A stretch of DNA of 35,529 nucleotides from CAZJFH01 sp964545205 (GTDB lineage Bacteria > Pseudomonadota > Alphaproteobacteria > Rhodospirillales > Magnetospirillaceae), in NCBI GenBank assembly GCA_964545205.1, contig CAZJFH010000053.1, forward strand, positions 1-35,529, written 5' to 3'. Under the pieces are notes generated by a model that searched no databases, was not told the origin of the DNA, and saw only the letters and a program-made list of their open reading frames with translations. A program made the position numbers and the translations under genes. Positions 19,685-28,741 of the stretch are shown here, one piece after another. Position 1 is the stretch's first letter; every line of letters begins with the position of its first letter.

Positions 19685-20248
19685 TCAGGCCGCGAGCTCG
19701 ACGACGCGGTCGATCAGCAGGCTCAGCAGCAGGCCGATCAGCACCACGGCGGCCGCGGTGCCGCCGTCGAGGTCCAGCGCCGACTTGGCGATGAACCAGT
19801 CGTAGACCAGCACCGCCGACATCGCCAGCATCAGCAGGAAGGCGACGGCGTCGATGTCGGTCGCCGTCGCGGTCATCAGCAGCCACACCGGGTACATCAT
19901 CGCCGCCTCGATCAGGCGGAACCAGTTGTGGGCGACGATGTAGCGGATGTAGCGCTGCGGGCGCTCGAGCAGGTCGCAGACGTAGACCATCGCCAACGGG
20001 AACGCGACCCAGGTGACGACGTAGCCGATGGCGCCGAGCAGCACGTAGCGCGTCGCCTCCGGGTCCTCGAGGGTGGCGGCGTGGACCAGCATGGTGACCA
20101 TCGCCAGCGGCGCCAGCAGGGCGGCGACCCAGAACGAGCGCCAGAAACCGGCGGGGCTGTCGTCGAAGCAGGCCAGCCCGTCGGCGTCGAGCCGCACCAC
20201 CCGCATCACGCCCTGCAGCCCGGCGGAGAGGTCGCGGATCGTCAGCAT
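19685..20248 (-). CDS. Hypothetical multi-pass membrane protein
   Basis: 187 residues from ATG 20248 (MLTIRDLSAGLQGVMRVV...), with apparent helices at about 38-60, 70-95, 115-135 and 140-185. The N-terminal stretch with DGLACFDDSPAGFWRSFW is followed by membrane segments, as in many small alphaproteobacterial membrane proteins of unknown role. The start overlaps the dapE stop by seven bases, so translation is probably coupled. I recognise no family and infer no function beyond membrane location. Confidence 0.72.
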   Translation of the reverse strand: MLTIRDLSAGLQGVMRVVRLDADGLACFDDSPAGFWRSFWVAALLAPLAMVTMLVHAATLEDPEATRYVLLGAIGYVVTWVAFPLAMVYVCDLLERPQRYIRYIVAHNWFRLIEAAMMYPVWLLMTATATDIDAVAFLLMLAMSAVLVYDWFIAKSALDLDGGTAAAVVLIGLLLSLLIDRVVELAA

Positions 20249-21390
20249 GGCCGTCCGAACCAGCCGCACAGCATGGCGTGGTAGATCTCGGTCAGCCGCT
20301 CGACGTCGGCCACCGCGACGCATTCGTCCGCCTTGTGCATGGTCCGCCCGACCAGGCCGAACTCGGCGACCGGGCACATGTCCTTGATGAAGCGCGCGTC
20401 GGAGGTGCCGCCCGAGGTGCTGAGCTCGGGCGCCGCGCCGGTGACCTTGCGCACCGCCTCGACCATCACCGCGCTCAGCCGGCCCGGCGGGGTCAGGAAC
20501 GACTCGCCCGAGACCTCGACCGCGAGCTCGTAGTCGCCGCCGACGGCGTCCAGCGTCCGGCGCAGCCAGGCCTCCAGGCCGGCGCCGCTGTGGCGGTCGT
20601 TGAAGCGGATGTTGAAGCCGGCGCGCGCCTCGGCCGGGATCACGTTGGTCGCCGGATTGCCGACGTCGACGGTGGTCAGGGTCAGGGTCGAGGGCTGGAA
20701 GTGCGCGGTGCCGTCGTCCAGCGGTTCGGCGGTCAGCGCCTGCAGCATGCGCAACAGGCGCGGGATCGGATTGTCGGCGAGGTGCGGGTAGGCGGCGTGG
20801 CCCTGGGTTCCGCGCACCACCAGCCGGCCGTTGAGGCTGCCGCGGCGGCCGATCTTGATCATGTCGCCCAGCGCTTGCGGATTGGTCGGCTCGCCGACGA
20901 CGCAGGCGTCGAGCGTCTCGCCGCGCGCCCGCAGCCAGTCCAGCACCTTGACCGTGCCGTCGACGGCCGGGCCTTCCTCGTCGCCGGTGATCAGCAGGCT
21001 GATCGAGCCGGGCGCCGGGCCGTCGGCAACGAACCGCGCCACCGCCGCGACGAAGCAGGCGATCGCGCCCTTCATGTCGGCGGCGCCGCGGCCGAAGAGC
21101 TGGCCGTCGCGGATCTCGCCGGCGAAGGGCTCGGCCCGCCAGCCCTGGCCCGCCGGCACGACGTCGGTGTGGCCGGCGAAGCAGAAATTGGGCGCCGCCT
21201 CGCCGAGGCGGGCATAGAGGTTGTCGATGCGCGGCCGGCCGTCGCCGCCGAACGGCAGCCGGTGGCAGACGAAGCCCAAGGCCTCCAGCGCGCCCTGCAG
21301 CACGTCGAGCGCGCCGGCGTCGTCAGGGGTGACGCTGGGGCAGCGGATCAGCGCCTGGGCCAGCGGCAGCGGATCGGCGAGGCTGGTCAC
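20242..21390 (-). CDS. dapE: Succinyl-diaminopimelate desuccinylase
   Basis: An M20-family di-zinc hydrolase that removes succinate from N-succinyl-LL-diaminopimelate in lysine and peptidoglycan precursor synthesis. It has 382 residues. Metal and catalytic residues seen: H74 in GHTDVVP, D105 in GRGAADMKG, E138-E139 in TGDEEGPA, and H352 in GRTMHKADE near the C-terminus. The GSLNGRL and TSGGTSDARFIK motifs are typical. The start is GTG 21390, one base after the dapD stop, so it is probably translated by coupling; there is no strong Shine-Dalgarno sequence. The next gene overlaps its end by seven bases. Confidence 0.97.
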   Translation of the reverse strand: MTSLADPLPLAQALIRCPSVTPDDAGALDVLQGALEALGFVCHRLPFGGDGRPRIDNLYARLGEAAPNFCFAGHTDVVPAGQGWRAEPFAGEIRDGQLFGRGAADMKGAIACFVAAVARFVADGPAPGSISLLITGDEEGPAVDGTVKVLDWLRARGETLDACVVGEPTNPQALGDMIKIGRRGSLNGRLVVRGTQGHAAYPHLADNPIPRLLRMLQALTAEPLDDGTAHFQPSTLTLTTVDVGNPATNVIPAEARAGFNIRFNDRHSGAGLEAWLRRTLDAVGGDYELAVEVSGESFLTPPGRLSAVMVEAVRKVTGAAPELSTSGGTSDARFIKDMCPVAEFGLVGRTMHKADECVAVADVERLTEIYHAMLCGWFGRPC

Positions 21391-21391
21391 C

Positions 21392-22231
<840 letters not shown>

Positions 22232-22289
22232 GGCTCGTCGATCCTGCAGGGTGGCGTCGGGGCTGAACATAGCCGGACGGCGGCCCGAG

Positions 22290-23012
22290 TCAACGCTGTG
22301 CCGCCGCGCCGCGGATGACGGTGTCGAGCCAGCCGGCGAGGTCGTCGGTGACGTGGTGGACGTGCGACAGGTCCTCGTTCGGGTCGACGCGCACCAGCGC
22401 CCGGTCGGGGTGGTCGGTCTCGCGCACCCACACGGTGGTCATGCCGATGGCCGCCGCCGGCGCCAGATTGCGCGGGATGTCCTCGAACATCGCCGCGCCG
22501 CGGGCGTCGAAGCCGTGGCGGCGGACCATGGCGTCGTAGGTCTCGGGCTGCGGCTTCGGCACGTAGCCGGCGGCGCGGATGTCGAAGATGCCCTCGAAAT
22601 AATGGGCGATCCGCAGCCGCTCGAGCACGTTCAGCGCATGGCGCTCGGAGCCGTTGGTGAAGATCAGCTTGCGTCCCTGCAGCCGCTGCAGCGCCGAGTC
22701 CAGCCGGTCGCACGGCTGCAGCACCGAGCAGTCGATGGCGTGGACGTAGTCCAGGAACGCGTCGGGCTCGATGCCGTGGCACAGCATCAGTCCGCGCAGG
22801 GTGGTTCCGAACTCCCGGTAGTATCGCTTCTGCAGCCGGAAGGCTTCGTCGATGTCCATGTGCAGCCGTTCGGCGATGAACTGGCGCATGCGCACGTCGA
22901 TCTGGGGAAAAAGGCTGCAGGACGCGGGATAGAGCGTGTTGTCGAGGTCGAACACCCAGGTGTCGAGATCGCCCGCATTCGATGAAAGCCGTGTTAAATT
23001 GGTCGCATCCAT
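22290..23012 (-). CDS. HAD-family pyrimidine 5'-nucleotidase-like protein
   Basis: 240 residues with the HAD motifs: D22 and D24 in VFDLDNTLYP, the Thr/Asn motif II in LIFTNGSERHA, the lysine region VPKPQPETYD and the acidic motif IV in AMFEDIPRNL. This layout matches the SDT1/Phm8-like pyrimidine 5'-nucleotidase group of alphaproteobacteria, which dephosphorylates nucleoside monophosphates. ATG 23012 has no Shine-Dalgarno sequence, and a -10-like TACAAA lies only seven bases upstream, so the message may be leaderless. It lies 58 bases upstream of dapD. Substrate specificity is inference. Confidence 0.88.
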   Translation of the reverse strand: MDATNLTRLSSNAGDLDTWVFDLDNTLYPASCSLFPQIDVRMRQFIAERLHMDIDEAFRLQKRYYREFGTTLRGLMLCHGIEPDAFLDYVHAIDCSVLQPCDRLDSALQRLQGRKLIFTNGSERHALNVLERLRIAHYFEGIFDIRAAGYVPKPQPETYDAMVRRHGFDARGAAMFEDIPRNLAPAAAIGMTTVWVRETDHPDRALVRVDPNEDLSHVHHVTDDLAGWLDTVIRGAAAQR

Positions 23013-23019
23013 GGGATAG

Positions 23020-23049
23020 TTTGTATCGGCCCGGACGCGCCCGAGGCAA
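23020..23049 (-). promoter_or_regulatory. Putative promoter of the HAD gene (leaderless candidate)
   Basis: On the minus strand TTGCCT (23049-23044) and TACAAA (23025-23020) are separated by 18 bases. The second hexamer ends seven bases before ATG 23012, so transcription would begin at or next to the start codon. This agrees with the missing Shine-Dalgarno sequence. Confidence 0.35.
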
Positions 23050-23093
23050 GGACGCTTTGGCGGCGGGGGCATGGAGTCAAAGGGCTTCCCGAC

Positions 23094-24773
23094 GTGACCG
23101 CTTCAGGTTCGCAGACCAACGCAGCCGCCGCGCCGACCCTGACCGTCGGCGCGGCCGCGCTCGCGGGGTATCCCGGACCGGTGGTGCTGGTCGACGGCGC
23201 CGGCGCCGTCGAGGCGGTCGGCGACGCCGCGGCGGAGCTGGCCGCGGCACTGCGCGCGGCCGATCCCGACGGCGCCGCCGCCCCGCTGCTGGCGGCGATT
23301 CGCGACCGCCGCGCGGCGGTCGAGGCGATCACCGTCGGCGGAAGCCGGGCGATCGAATGCACGGTGCTGCCGCTCGCCGACGGCGGCTGCCTGGTGCTGG
23401 GCCGCGACGTCACCCTGGACCGCAACCTGCGCGCGGCGCTGTTCGAGTCGCGGCAGCGCTACAAGGACCTGGTCGAGATCTCCAGCGACTTCGCCTGGGA
23501 GGTCGGCGTCACCGGCAAGTTCGTGTTCGTCTCGCCGCGCGGCGCGCTGGGCTATCCCGCCGACGGGCTGGTCGGCCGCGCCCCCGGCGACTTCGTCGTC
23601 GAGCAGCCGGGCGATGCCGGCATGCTGCCGTTCCTGACCGACCATTCCGTCGACGGCGCCGAGCTGTGGATGCGCCGCGCCGACGGCGGCCTGGCCTGCG
23701 TCATCGCCGCGGCGGCGCCGCTGATCGGACCGGCCGGCGAGTGGCGGGGCGCGCGCGGCGTCTGCCGCGACGTCACCAACGAGCGCGCCCGCGACGCCGC
23801 CCTGGCGCGGGCCAGCAATCGCGAGCGGCTGCTGACCTACATCGTGCGCACCATCCGCGACGTCGTCGACCCGGTCGACATGCTGGCCGCCGCCGCCGAG
23901 GCCACGGCGCGCGCGGTCGGCGCCAAGGGTTGCGCCGTCTTCCGCACCGCCGAGCCGGAGCGCCGCGACCGGCTGGTGACGGCGGCCGCCTTCGGGCGGC
24001 CCTGCGACACCGGGCGCGTGGTCGCGGCGCTGGCGGGCCAGGACCACGTCGAGGAGACCGACGCCGAGCATCGGATCCTGGCGGCGGCGGCCCGCTACCG
24101 CCACGGCATCAACGGCGCCGTCTGCGTCTGGCGCGACCTCGGTGATCCGGCCTGGAGCGACGACGACCGCCTGCTGTGCGACAGCGTCGCCACCCAGATC
24201 GGCATCGCCATCGAGCAGATCGTCAACCACGAGCGCATCCTGATGCTGTCGCGCACCGACGCGCTGACCGGACTGTTCAACCGCCGCGCCTTCTTCGAGG
24301 AGCTGGGGCGGCGGTTCCAGCGGCTGGCGCGCGACGAGCGCCACGCCGCGCTGATCTACTGCGACCTCGACAATTTCAAGCTGGTCAACGACGCCCACGG
24401 CCATGCCTGCGGCGACGAGGCGCTGCTGCAGGTCCGCGACCTGCTGGTCGGCAGCACCCGGCCGGTCGACCTGGTGGCGCGCCTGGGCGGCGACGAGTTC
24501 GCGATGTGGCTGGAAGGCGCCGACCAGGAGATCGCGGTGGCGCGCTCGCGGGCGCTGCTGGCCGCCAGCCGCCGGCTGGAGAAGTATTCCGGCGACCCGT
24601 CGCTGCCGCTGCACATGTCCCTGGGCGTGGCCGTCCACGACCCCGAGCTGCCGGAGACCATGGAGGAGCTGGTCGCCCGGGCCGACAAGGCGATGTACCG
24701 GGCCAAGCGCGACGGCAAGGCCAAGTTCGCCCTGGCGCCGCCGCCGGCCCCCGCCGAGGAGGTGACGCCATGA
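23094..24773 (+). CDS. Diguanylate cyclase with PAS, GAF and GGDEF domains
   Basis: 559 residues, predicted to make cyclic di-GMP in response to an unknown signal. A PAS-like domain covers about 115-235 (RYKDLVEISSDFAWEV, then FVFVSPRG), a GAF-like domain about 245-375, and a GGDEF domain about 383-550, beginning LSRTDALTGLFNRRAFF. The catalytic motif GGDEF is intact at 465-469, and RPVD at 456-459, five residues before it, is the inhibitory I-site. There is no EAL domain. I chose GTG 23094 with AGGG nine bases upstream. It overlaps the stop of an eight-codon reading frame that begins at ATG 23071. Its TGA stop overlaps the ATG of the next gene. Confidence 0.93.
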   Translation: MTASGSQTNAAAAPTLTVGAAALAGYPGPVVLVDGAGAVEAVGDAAAELAAALRAADPDGAAAPLLAAIRDRRAAVEAITVGGSRAIECTVLPLADGGCLVLGRDVTLDRNLRAALFESRQRYKDLVEISSDFAWEVGVTGKFVFVSPRGALGYPADGLVGRAPGDFVVEQPGDAGMLPFLTDHSVDGAELWMRRADGGLACVIAAAAPLIGPAGEWRGARGVCRDVTNERARDAALARASNRERLLTYIVRTIRDVVDPVDMLAAAAEATARAVGAKGCAVFRTAEPERRDRLVTAAAFGRPCDTGRVVAALAGQDHVEETDAEHRILAAAARYRHGINGAVCVWRDLGDPAWSDDDRLLCDSVATQIGIAIEQIVNHERILMLSRTDALTGLFNRRAFFEELGRRFQRLARDERHAALIYCDLDNFKLVNDAHGHACGDEALLQVRDLLVGSTRPVDLVARLGGDEFAMWLEGADQEIAVARSRALLAASRRLEKYSGDPSLPLHMSLGVAVHDPELPETMEELVARADKAMYRAKRDGKAKFALAPPPAPAEEVTP

Positions 24774-26086
24774 CGGGAATCCTGCGGCGGCTGTTTCACC
24801 GCGCCGACGGAGCCGGCGGCGGCGGCGAGGATGGCCTCAGCTACGAGCGGGCGCGCGAACTGGCGCAGAGCGGCGATCCCGAGGTCCGGCGGCGGCTCGC
24901 GGCGCGCGACGACGTGGTGCCCGAGATCCTGTACTACCTGGCCGAGGACCCCTCGGTCGAGGTGCGGCGCGAGATCGCCAACAACCGCTCGGCGCCGGCC
25001 CAGGCCAATCTGATGCTGGCGACCGATGCCGACGTCGCGGTGCGCAGCCGCCTGGCGCAGAAGATCTCGATGGTGGCGCCGGGCCTGACCGCCGCCGAGC
25101 AGGACCGGCTGCGGCGCATGAGCTACGAGACGCTGCAGCTGCTGGCCCGCGACCAGGTCACCCGCGTGCGGCAGCTCCTGTCCGAGGCGCTCAAGGACAT
25201 CGCGCACGCGCCGCCGGACGTGATCCGCCGCCTGGCCCGCGATGCCGAGCTCGCGGTCGCCGGGCCGGTGCTCGAGAACTCGCCGGTGCTGACCGACGAC
25301 GATCTGCTCGAGATCATCGCCACCCAGCCCGTCGCCGGCGCGTTGTCGGCGATCTCGCGCCGGCCCGAGGTGCGCGCGCGGGTCGCCGACGCCATCGCCG
25401 CCAGCGACGATGCCGAGGCCATCGCCGACCTGCTCGCCAATCCCTGCGCGCAGATCCGCGAGGAGACGCTGGACGGGCTGATCGAACGGGCGCCGCAGCA
25501 CGAGAAGTGGCACGGGCCGCTGGTCAACCGGCCGCATCTGCCGGCCCGCGCCGCGGCGCGGCTGGCGCGCTTCGTCGCCGACAGCCTGATGCAGCGGCTG
25601 GAGGAGCGCCACGACCTCGATCCCGAGACCGCCGCCGCCGTCGCCGCGGCCGTGCACAAGCGCCTCGAGGAGCGCGGCCCGCCGGAGGCCAGGCCGGCCG
25701 GCGCCGCCGCCTGCGTTCCGGTCGACAGTGCCGCCGACCTCGCCCGCCAGATGCAGTCCGGCGGCGGCCTCGACGACAAGGTGCTGGCCCAGGCCCTGGC
25801 CGCCAACGACCGCGAATTCGTGGTCGGGGCCCTGGCGGCGCGGGCCGGCGTGCCGCTGGAGGTGGCGCAGAAGATCGTGGTCACCCAGAGCCCGAAGGGC
25901 CTGGTCTCGCTGGCCTGGAAGGCCGACGTGCCGATGCCGCTGGCGGTGCAGCTGCAGGTGAAGCTGGCGCGCATTCCGCCTTCGGACGTGCTCGGGCCGG
26001 TGCGCGACGCGCCCTATCCGCTGGCCGAGGAGGAGATGGCCTGGCAGCTCAAGTTCTTCTCCAGTCTGGCCGGGCAGGACGTATGA
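24770..26086 (+). CDS. DUF2336 protein
   Basis: A 438-residue protein of the alphaproteobacterial DUF2336 family, function unknown. The start is ATG 24770 with GAGGAGG seven bases upstream, overlapping the stop of the diguanylate cyclase gene (ATGA). The sequence is mostly helical, with HEAT-like repeats: the repeated element VRRRLAARDDVVPEILYYLAEDPSVEVRREIANN appears early and is followed by similar units to about residue 200. A helical C-terminal half includes DDKVLAQALAANDREFVVGALAARAGV. Family members are sometimes linked to motility or stress signalling, but no activity is proven. The gene is linked to nth by another ATGA overlap. Confidence 0.88.
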   Translation: MTGILRRLFHRADGAGGGGEDGLSYERARELAQSGDPEVRRRLAARDDVVPEILYYLAEDPSVEVRREIANNRSAPAQANLMLATDADVAVRSRLAQKISMVAPGLTAAEQDRLRRMSYETLQLLARDQVTRVRQLLSEALKDIAHAPPDVIRRLARDAELAVAGPVLENSPVLTDDDLLEIIATQPVAGALSAISRRPEVRARVADAIAASDDAEAIADLLANPCAQIREETLDGLIERAPQHEKWHGPLVNRPHLPARAAARLARFVADSLMQRLEERHDLDPETAAAVAAAVHKRLEERGPPEARPAGAAACVPVDSAADLARQMQSGGGLDDKVLAQALAANDREFVVGALAARAGVPLEVAQKIVVTQSPKGLVSLAWKADVPMPLAVQLQVKLARIPPSDVLGPVRDAPYPLAEEEMAWQLKFFSSLAGQDV

Positions 26087-26718
26087 CGCCCGAGGCCGTC
26101 GACGCGTTCTACGCCCGCCTCGCCGCCGCAGACCCCGAGCCGAAGAGCGAGCTGGAATACGTCAACCCCTACACGCTGCTGGTCGCGGTGGTGCTGTCGG
26201 CGCAGGCCACAGACGCCGGCGTCAACCGGGCGACCCGCGGCCTGTTCGCCGTCGCCGACACGCCCGACAAGATGCTGGCGCTCGGCGAGGAGGGGCTGAA
26301 GCGCCACATCGCCTCGATCGGCCTGTTCAACACCAAGGCCAGGAACGTCATCGCGCTGTCGCGCATCCTGGTCGAGCGGCACGGCGGCGCGGTGCCGCGG
26401 GACCGCGCGGCGCTCGAGGCGCTGCCCGGCGTCGGCCGCAAGACCGCCAACGTGGTCCTCAACGTCGCCTTCGGCGAGGGCACCATCGCCGTCGACACCC
26501 ACGCCTTCCGGGTCGCCAACCGCACCGGGCTGGCGCCGGGCAAGACGCCGCTGGCGGTCGAGGAGGCGCTGATGCGGGTGACGCCGGCGAAATGGCTGCG
26601 CCACGCCCATCACTGGATCATCCTGCACGGCCGCTACGTCTGCAAGGCGCGCAAGCCCGAATGCCCGCGCTGCGCCGTGCGCGACCTGTGCGAATTCCCC
26701 CACAAGACGCCCGGCTGA
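26083..26718 (+). CDS. nth: Endonuclease III (DNA glycosylase/AP lyase)
   Basis: Excises oxidised pyrimidines and cuts the abasic site. It has 211 residues, the usual length. The helix-hairpin-helix motif LPGVGRKTA contains the catalytic lysine K120, and D138 lies in VDTHAFRV. The 4Fe-4S cluster ligands C187, C194, C197 and C203 follow the spacing C-x6-C-x2-C-x5-C. The start ATG 26083 overlaps the DUF2336 stop (ATGA), so the three genes from the diguanylate cyclase on are translationally coupled. The stop lies 22 bases from that of the convergent lipoprotein gene. Confidence 0.97.
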   Translation: MTPEAVDAFYARLAAADPEPKSELEYVNPYTLLVAVVLSAQATDAGVNRATRGLFAVADTPDKMLALGEEGLKRHIASIGLFNTKARNVIALSRILVERHGGAVPRDRAALEALPGVGRKTANVVLNVAFGEGTIAVDTHAFRVANRTGLAPGKTPLAVEEALMRVTPAKWLRHAHHWIILHGRYVCKARKPECPRCAVRDLCEFPHKTPG

Positions 26719-26740
26719 GCGCCGATCCGGGCGGCGTGGT

Positions 26741-27220
26741 TCAGCTCCGGACCATGCGCGAGAAGCAGCCGCCGGGCACCGGTCCGTCGGCGGAGCGGCT
26801 GCGGAGCTGGTAGTGGACCACCCGCTTGGCGCCCCGCTCGTCGTAGAGGAACAGGTCGAGGATGCAGCCGTCGCCGTAATACTGCCAGATCTCGGCGGCG
26901 TGGTCGTGGCGGCGCAGGGTCGGGTGGCCCAGCGCGGCGCGCAGCGCCGGCGGCGGCAGGCCGCGCAGCTTGTCGGGATCGGCCGAGAGGTCCGCGGGCA
27001 CCGACGCCGTCTCGGCGGCGGGGATGTCCTCGTCGACCGGCTCGACCGGATCGGCGGCGCGGGCGAAGGCCGCGGCCGGATCGTGTCCGGCGGCGGGCGC
27101 GACGGCGGTCACCGTCGGGCCGGCGGCGGTGGTCGGCTCGGTCTGGCAGCCGGCCAGCAGAAAGGCGGCCGCCGCGGCGACCGCCCATCCGGAATTGGCG
27201 ACCACGGAGCGCGCCGCCAC
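26741..27220 (-). CDS. Predicted lipoprotein with BamE/SmpA-like C-terminal part
   Basis: 159 residues from GTG 27220; GTG 27205 is an alternative. A lipobox LLAGC places the lipid-modified cysteine at C25 after a short hydrophobic signal. A low-complexity Ala/Pro/Thr linker follows, then a compact C-terminal part with LRGLPPPALRAALGHP and EIWQYYGDGCILDLFLY, which resembles the small BamE/SmpA-like outer-membrane fold. This resemblance is pattern-based only. The start lies five bases after the bactofilin stop, in the same run. No ribosome site is clear. Likely located at the inner face of the outer membrane. Confidence 0.75.
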   Translation of the reverse strand: MAARSVVANSGWAVAAAAAFLLAGCQTEPTTAAGPTVTAVAPAAGHDPAAAFARAADPVEPVDEDIPAAETASVPADLSADPDKLRGLPPPALRAALGHPTLRRHDHAAEIWQYYGDGCILDLFLYDERGAKRVVHYQLRSRSADGPVPGGCFSRMVRS

Positions 27221-27225
27221 AGCGT

Positions 27226-27846
27226 TCAGTTCGCGTCGGGGCCGAAGCCGGGCGCCGGCTGGCCGGGGGCGGGCTCGCCCGCCGCCGGGGCGCCGTTCTC
27301 GTCGAGCACCTCGACCTTGCCGCTGATCTCGCCGCCGGATTCGACGACCAGGCGGGCGTAGCGCACGGTGCCGACGACCTTCCCGGTGGCGCGGATGACC
27401 AGCTTCTTGCGCACGGTCAGGCCGCCCTCGAAACGGCCGCCGATCTCGGCCTCGTCGACCTCGGCGGTGCCCTTGAACAGGCCGGTCTCGGCGATCTCGA
27501 TGAAGCCGGCGTCGGTCAGGTTGGCCTCGACGGTGCCCTCGACGACCAGCTTGTCGCAGGCGGTGATGTTGCCCGACAGCGAGATGTCGCGGCCGACGAT
27601 GAGCTTCTTGCCTTCCGACGGCTCGCTGGCGGCCGGCTTGCGCGAGGCGGCCGCGGGAATGTCCATCACCCGCCGCGGGATGTCGGGGCGGACGGGCGGG
27701 CTCGGCGGCTTGTTGGTCATTGCGGGTCCTTGGCTGTAGGTGGGCTTGGGCAGCGAGACCTCGGGCTCGCCGACCGCGGGTTCGATCTCGGCCACGGCCG
27801 TGTTCGGTGTGGATGAACCGACTTCGGGTTTCTTGCGCCGGAACAT
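27226..27846 (-). CDS. Bactofilin
   Basis: A 206-residue bactofilin-family (DUF583) cytoskeletal protein. The N-terminal 75 residues are Pro/Ser-rich and probably disordered. The central right-handed beta-helix, about 80-185, shows the repeated short strands LIVGRDISLSGNI, KLVVEGTVEANL, IEIAETGLFKGT and LVIRATGKVVGTV. The C-terminal tail is Ala/Gly/Pro-rich. Bactofilins polymerise without nucleotide and commonly position cell-wall or morphogenesis enzymes. It starts at ATG 27846 and follows the EI24-like gene by 67 bases; the lipoprotein gene follows. Confidence 0.94.
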   Translation of the reverse strand: MFRRKKPEVGSSTPNTAVAEIEPAVGEPEVSLPKPTYSQGPAMTNKPPSPPVRPDIPRRVMDIPAAASRKPAASEPSEGKKLIVGRDISLSGNITACDKLVVEGTVEANLTDAGFIEIAETGLFKGTAEVDEAEIGGRFEGGLTVRKKLVIRATGKVVGTVRYARLVVESGGEISGKVEVLDENGAPAAGEPAPGQPAPGFGPDAN

Positions 27847-27913
27847 GTCGAATGCTGCCCTTTCCCAAATCGTGCGCCAGCCTCGGGCGGCGCAACGCCC
27901 TGATCCGATTGGA

Positions 27914-28594
27914 TTATACAGCCGGCCTTCGTCGTCGCAACGCCTGGAACAGATGCACCATGAAGGCGGTCGCCAAGACCGGCGCGACCAGATTTACCAC
28001 CGGCACGCTTAACAAGAAGGTAATGCCGGCGCCGGCCAGCCACAGCGTGCCCATGTGCGCCTTGCGCATGATCCGCGCCTCTTCGGCCGGCATGCGGCGC
28101 AGCGCGACCAGCTCGAAATACTCGCGGCTGAGCAGGTAGCCGTTGACGGCGTAGAAGGCCAGGATGCCGAGGCCGGTGACCATCAGCGCCAGATACACCG
28201 GCAGGGCGAGCAGGTTGACGAGGACCGTGACGCCGGCGAAGCGCAGCGTCGTCAGCAGGTCCTCGATCATCGGCCGTTCGCGGGCCGGCGGCAGCTCGGG
28301 GTAGTGGCGGGCCTCGACGGCGCGGGCGATGTCGTCGAGCAGGAAGCCGATGATGATGGTGGCGACGGCGGGGAAGAAGACCAGCGTCACCACCACCGCG
28401 GCGACGCCGCCGAGGACGTCGACCAGGGTGTCGACCCAGCCTTCCTGGAACAGCCGCGATTCGATCAGCAGCCACCACACGGCGCCGTTGAGCGCCGCCC
28501 AGACGAGCAGCGCGCCGCCGACGCCCAGCAGCAGCACCCGCCGGAAGGTCGGGTCGGAAAGCTGGCCGAAGGCTTTGAACAGGCTGGAGAACAC
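27914..28594 (-). CDS. EI24/CysZ-like membrane protein
   Basis: 226 residues from GTG 28594 (VFSSLFKAFGQLSDPTF). Four or more hydrophobic helices are visible at about 20-45, 55-88, 112-150 and 175-205. The conserved stretches PAVATIIIGFLLDDIARAVEARHYP and FYAVNGYLLSREYFELVALRR fit the EI24 family (PF07264), which includes CysZ sulfate transporters; a sulfate role is not shown for this branch. It opens the run to bactofilin and the lipoprotein and is divergent from adenosine kinase. Confidence 0.85.
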   Translation of the reverse strand: MFSSLFKAFGQLSDPTFRRVLLLGVGGALLVWAALNGAVWWLLIESRLFQEGWVDTLVDVLGGVAAVVVTLVFFPAVATIIIGFLLDDIARAVEARHYPELPPARERPMIEDLLTTLRFAGVTVLVNLLALPVYLALMVTGLGILAFYAVNGYLLSREYFELVALRRMPAEEARIMRKAHMGTLWLAGAGITFLLSVPVVNLVAPVLATAFMVHLFQALRRRRPAV

Positions 28595-28682
28595 GTGGCG
28601 GCCTTGGGCAGGAAAGGGAGAACGCCGGCGGTTTAGCACAACTCGGCCGCGGGCGGAAGGCCGGCGCGCGGGGCATTGACGG

Positions 28683-28710
28683 TTGCCGCTGGGGGTTCGG
28701 TCGCTATACT
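28683..28710 (+). promoter_or_regulatory. Putative promoter of the adenosine kinase-typA operon
   Basis: TTGCCG (28683-28688) and TATACT (28705-28710) are separated by 16 bases and lie 31 bases before the adenosine kinase start. The second hexamer matches the sigma-70 -10 consensus at five of six positions. A slightly better -35, TTGACG at 28676, would leave a 23-base spacer, which is too long. Confidence 0.5.
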
Positions 28711-28741
28711 GCGCCGCAAATTCGAACGAAGGGAAAAGCAG

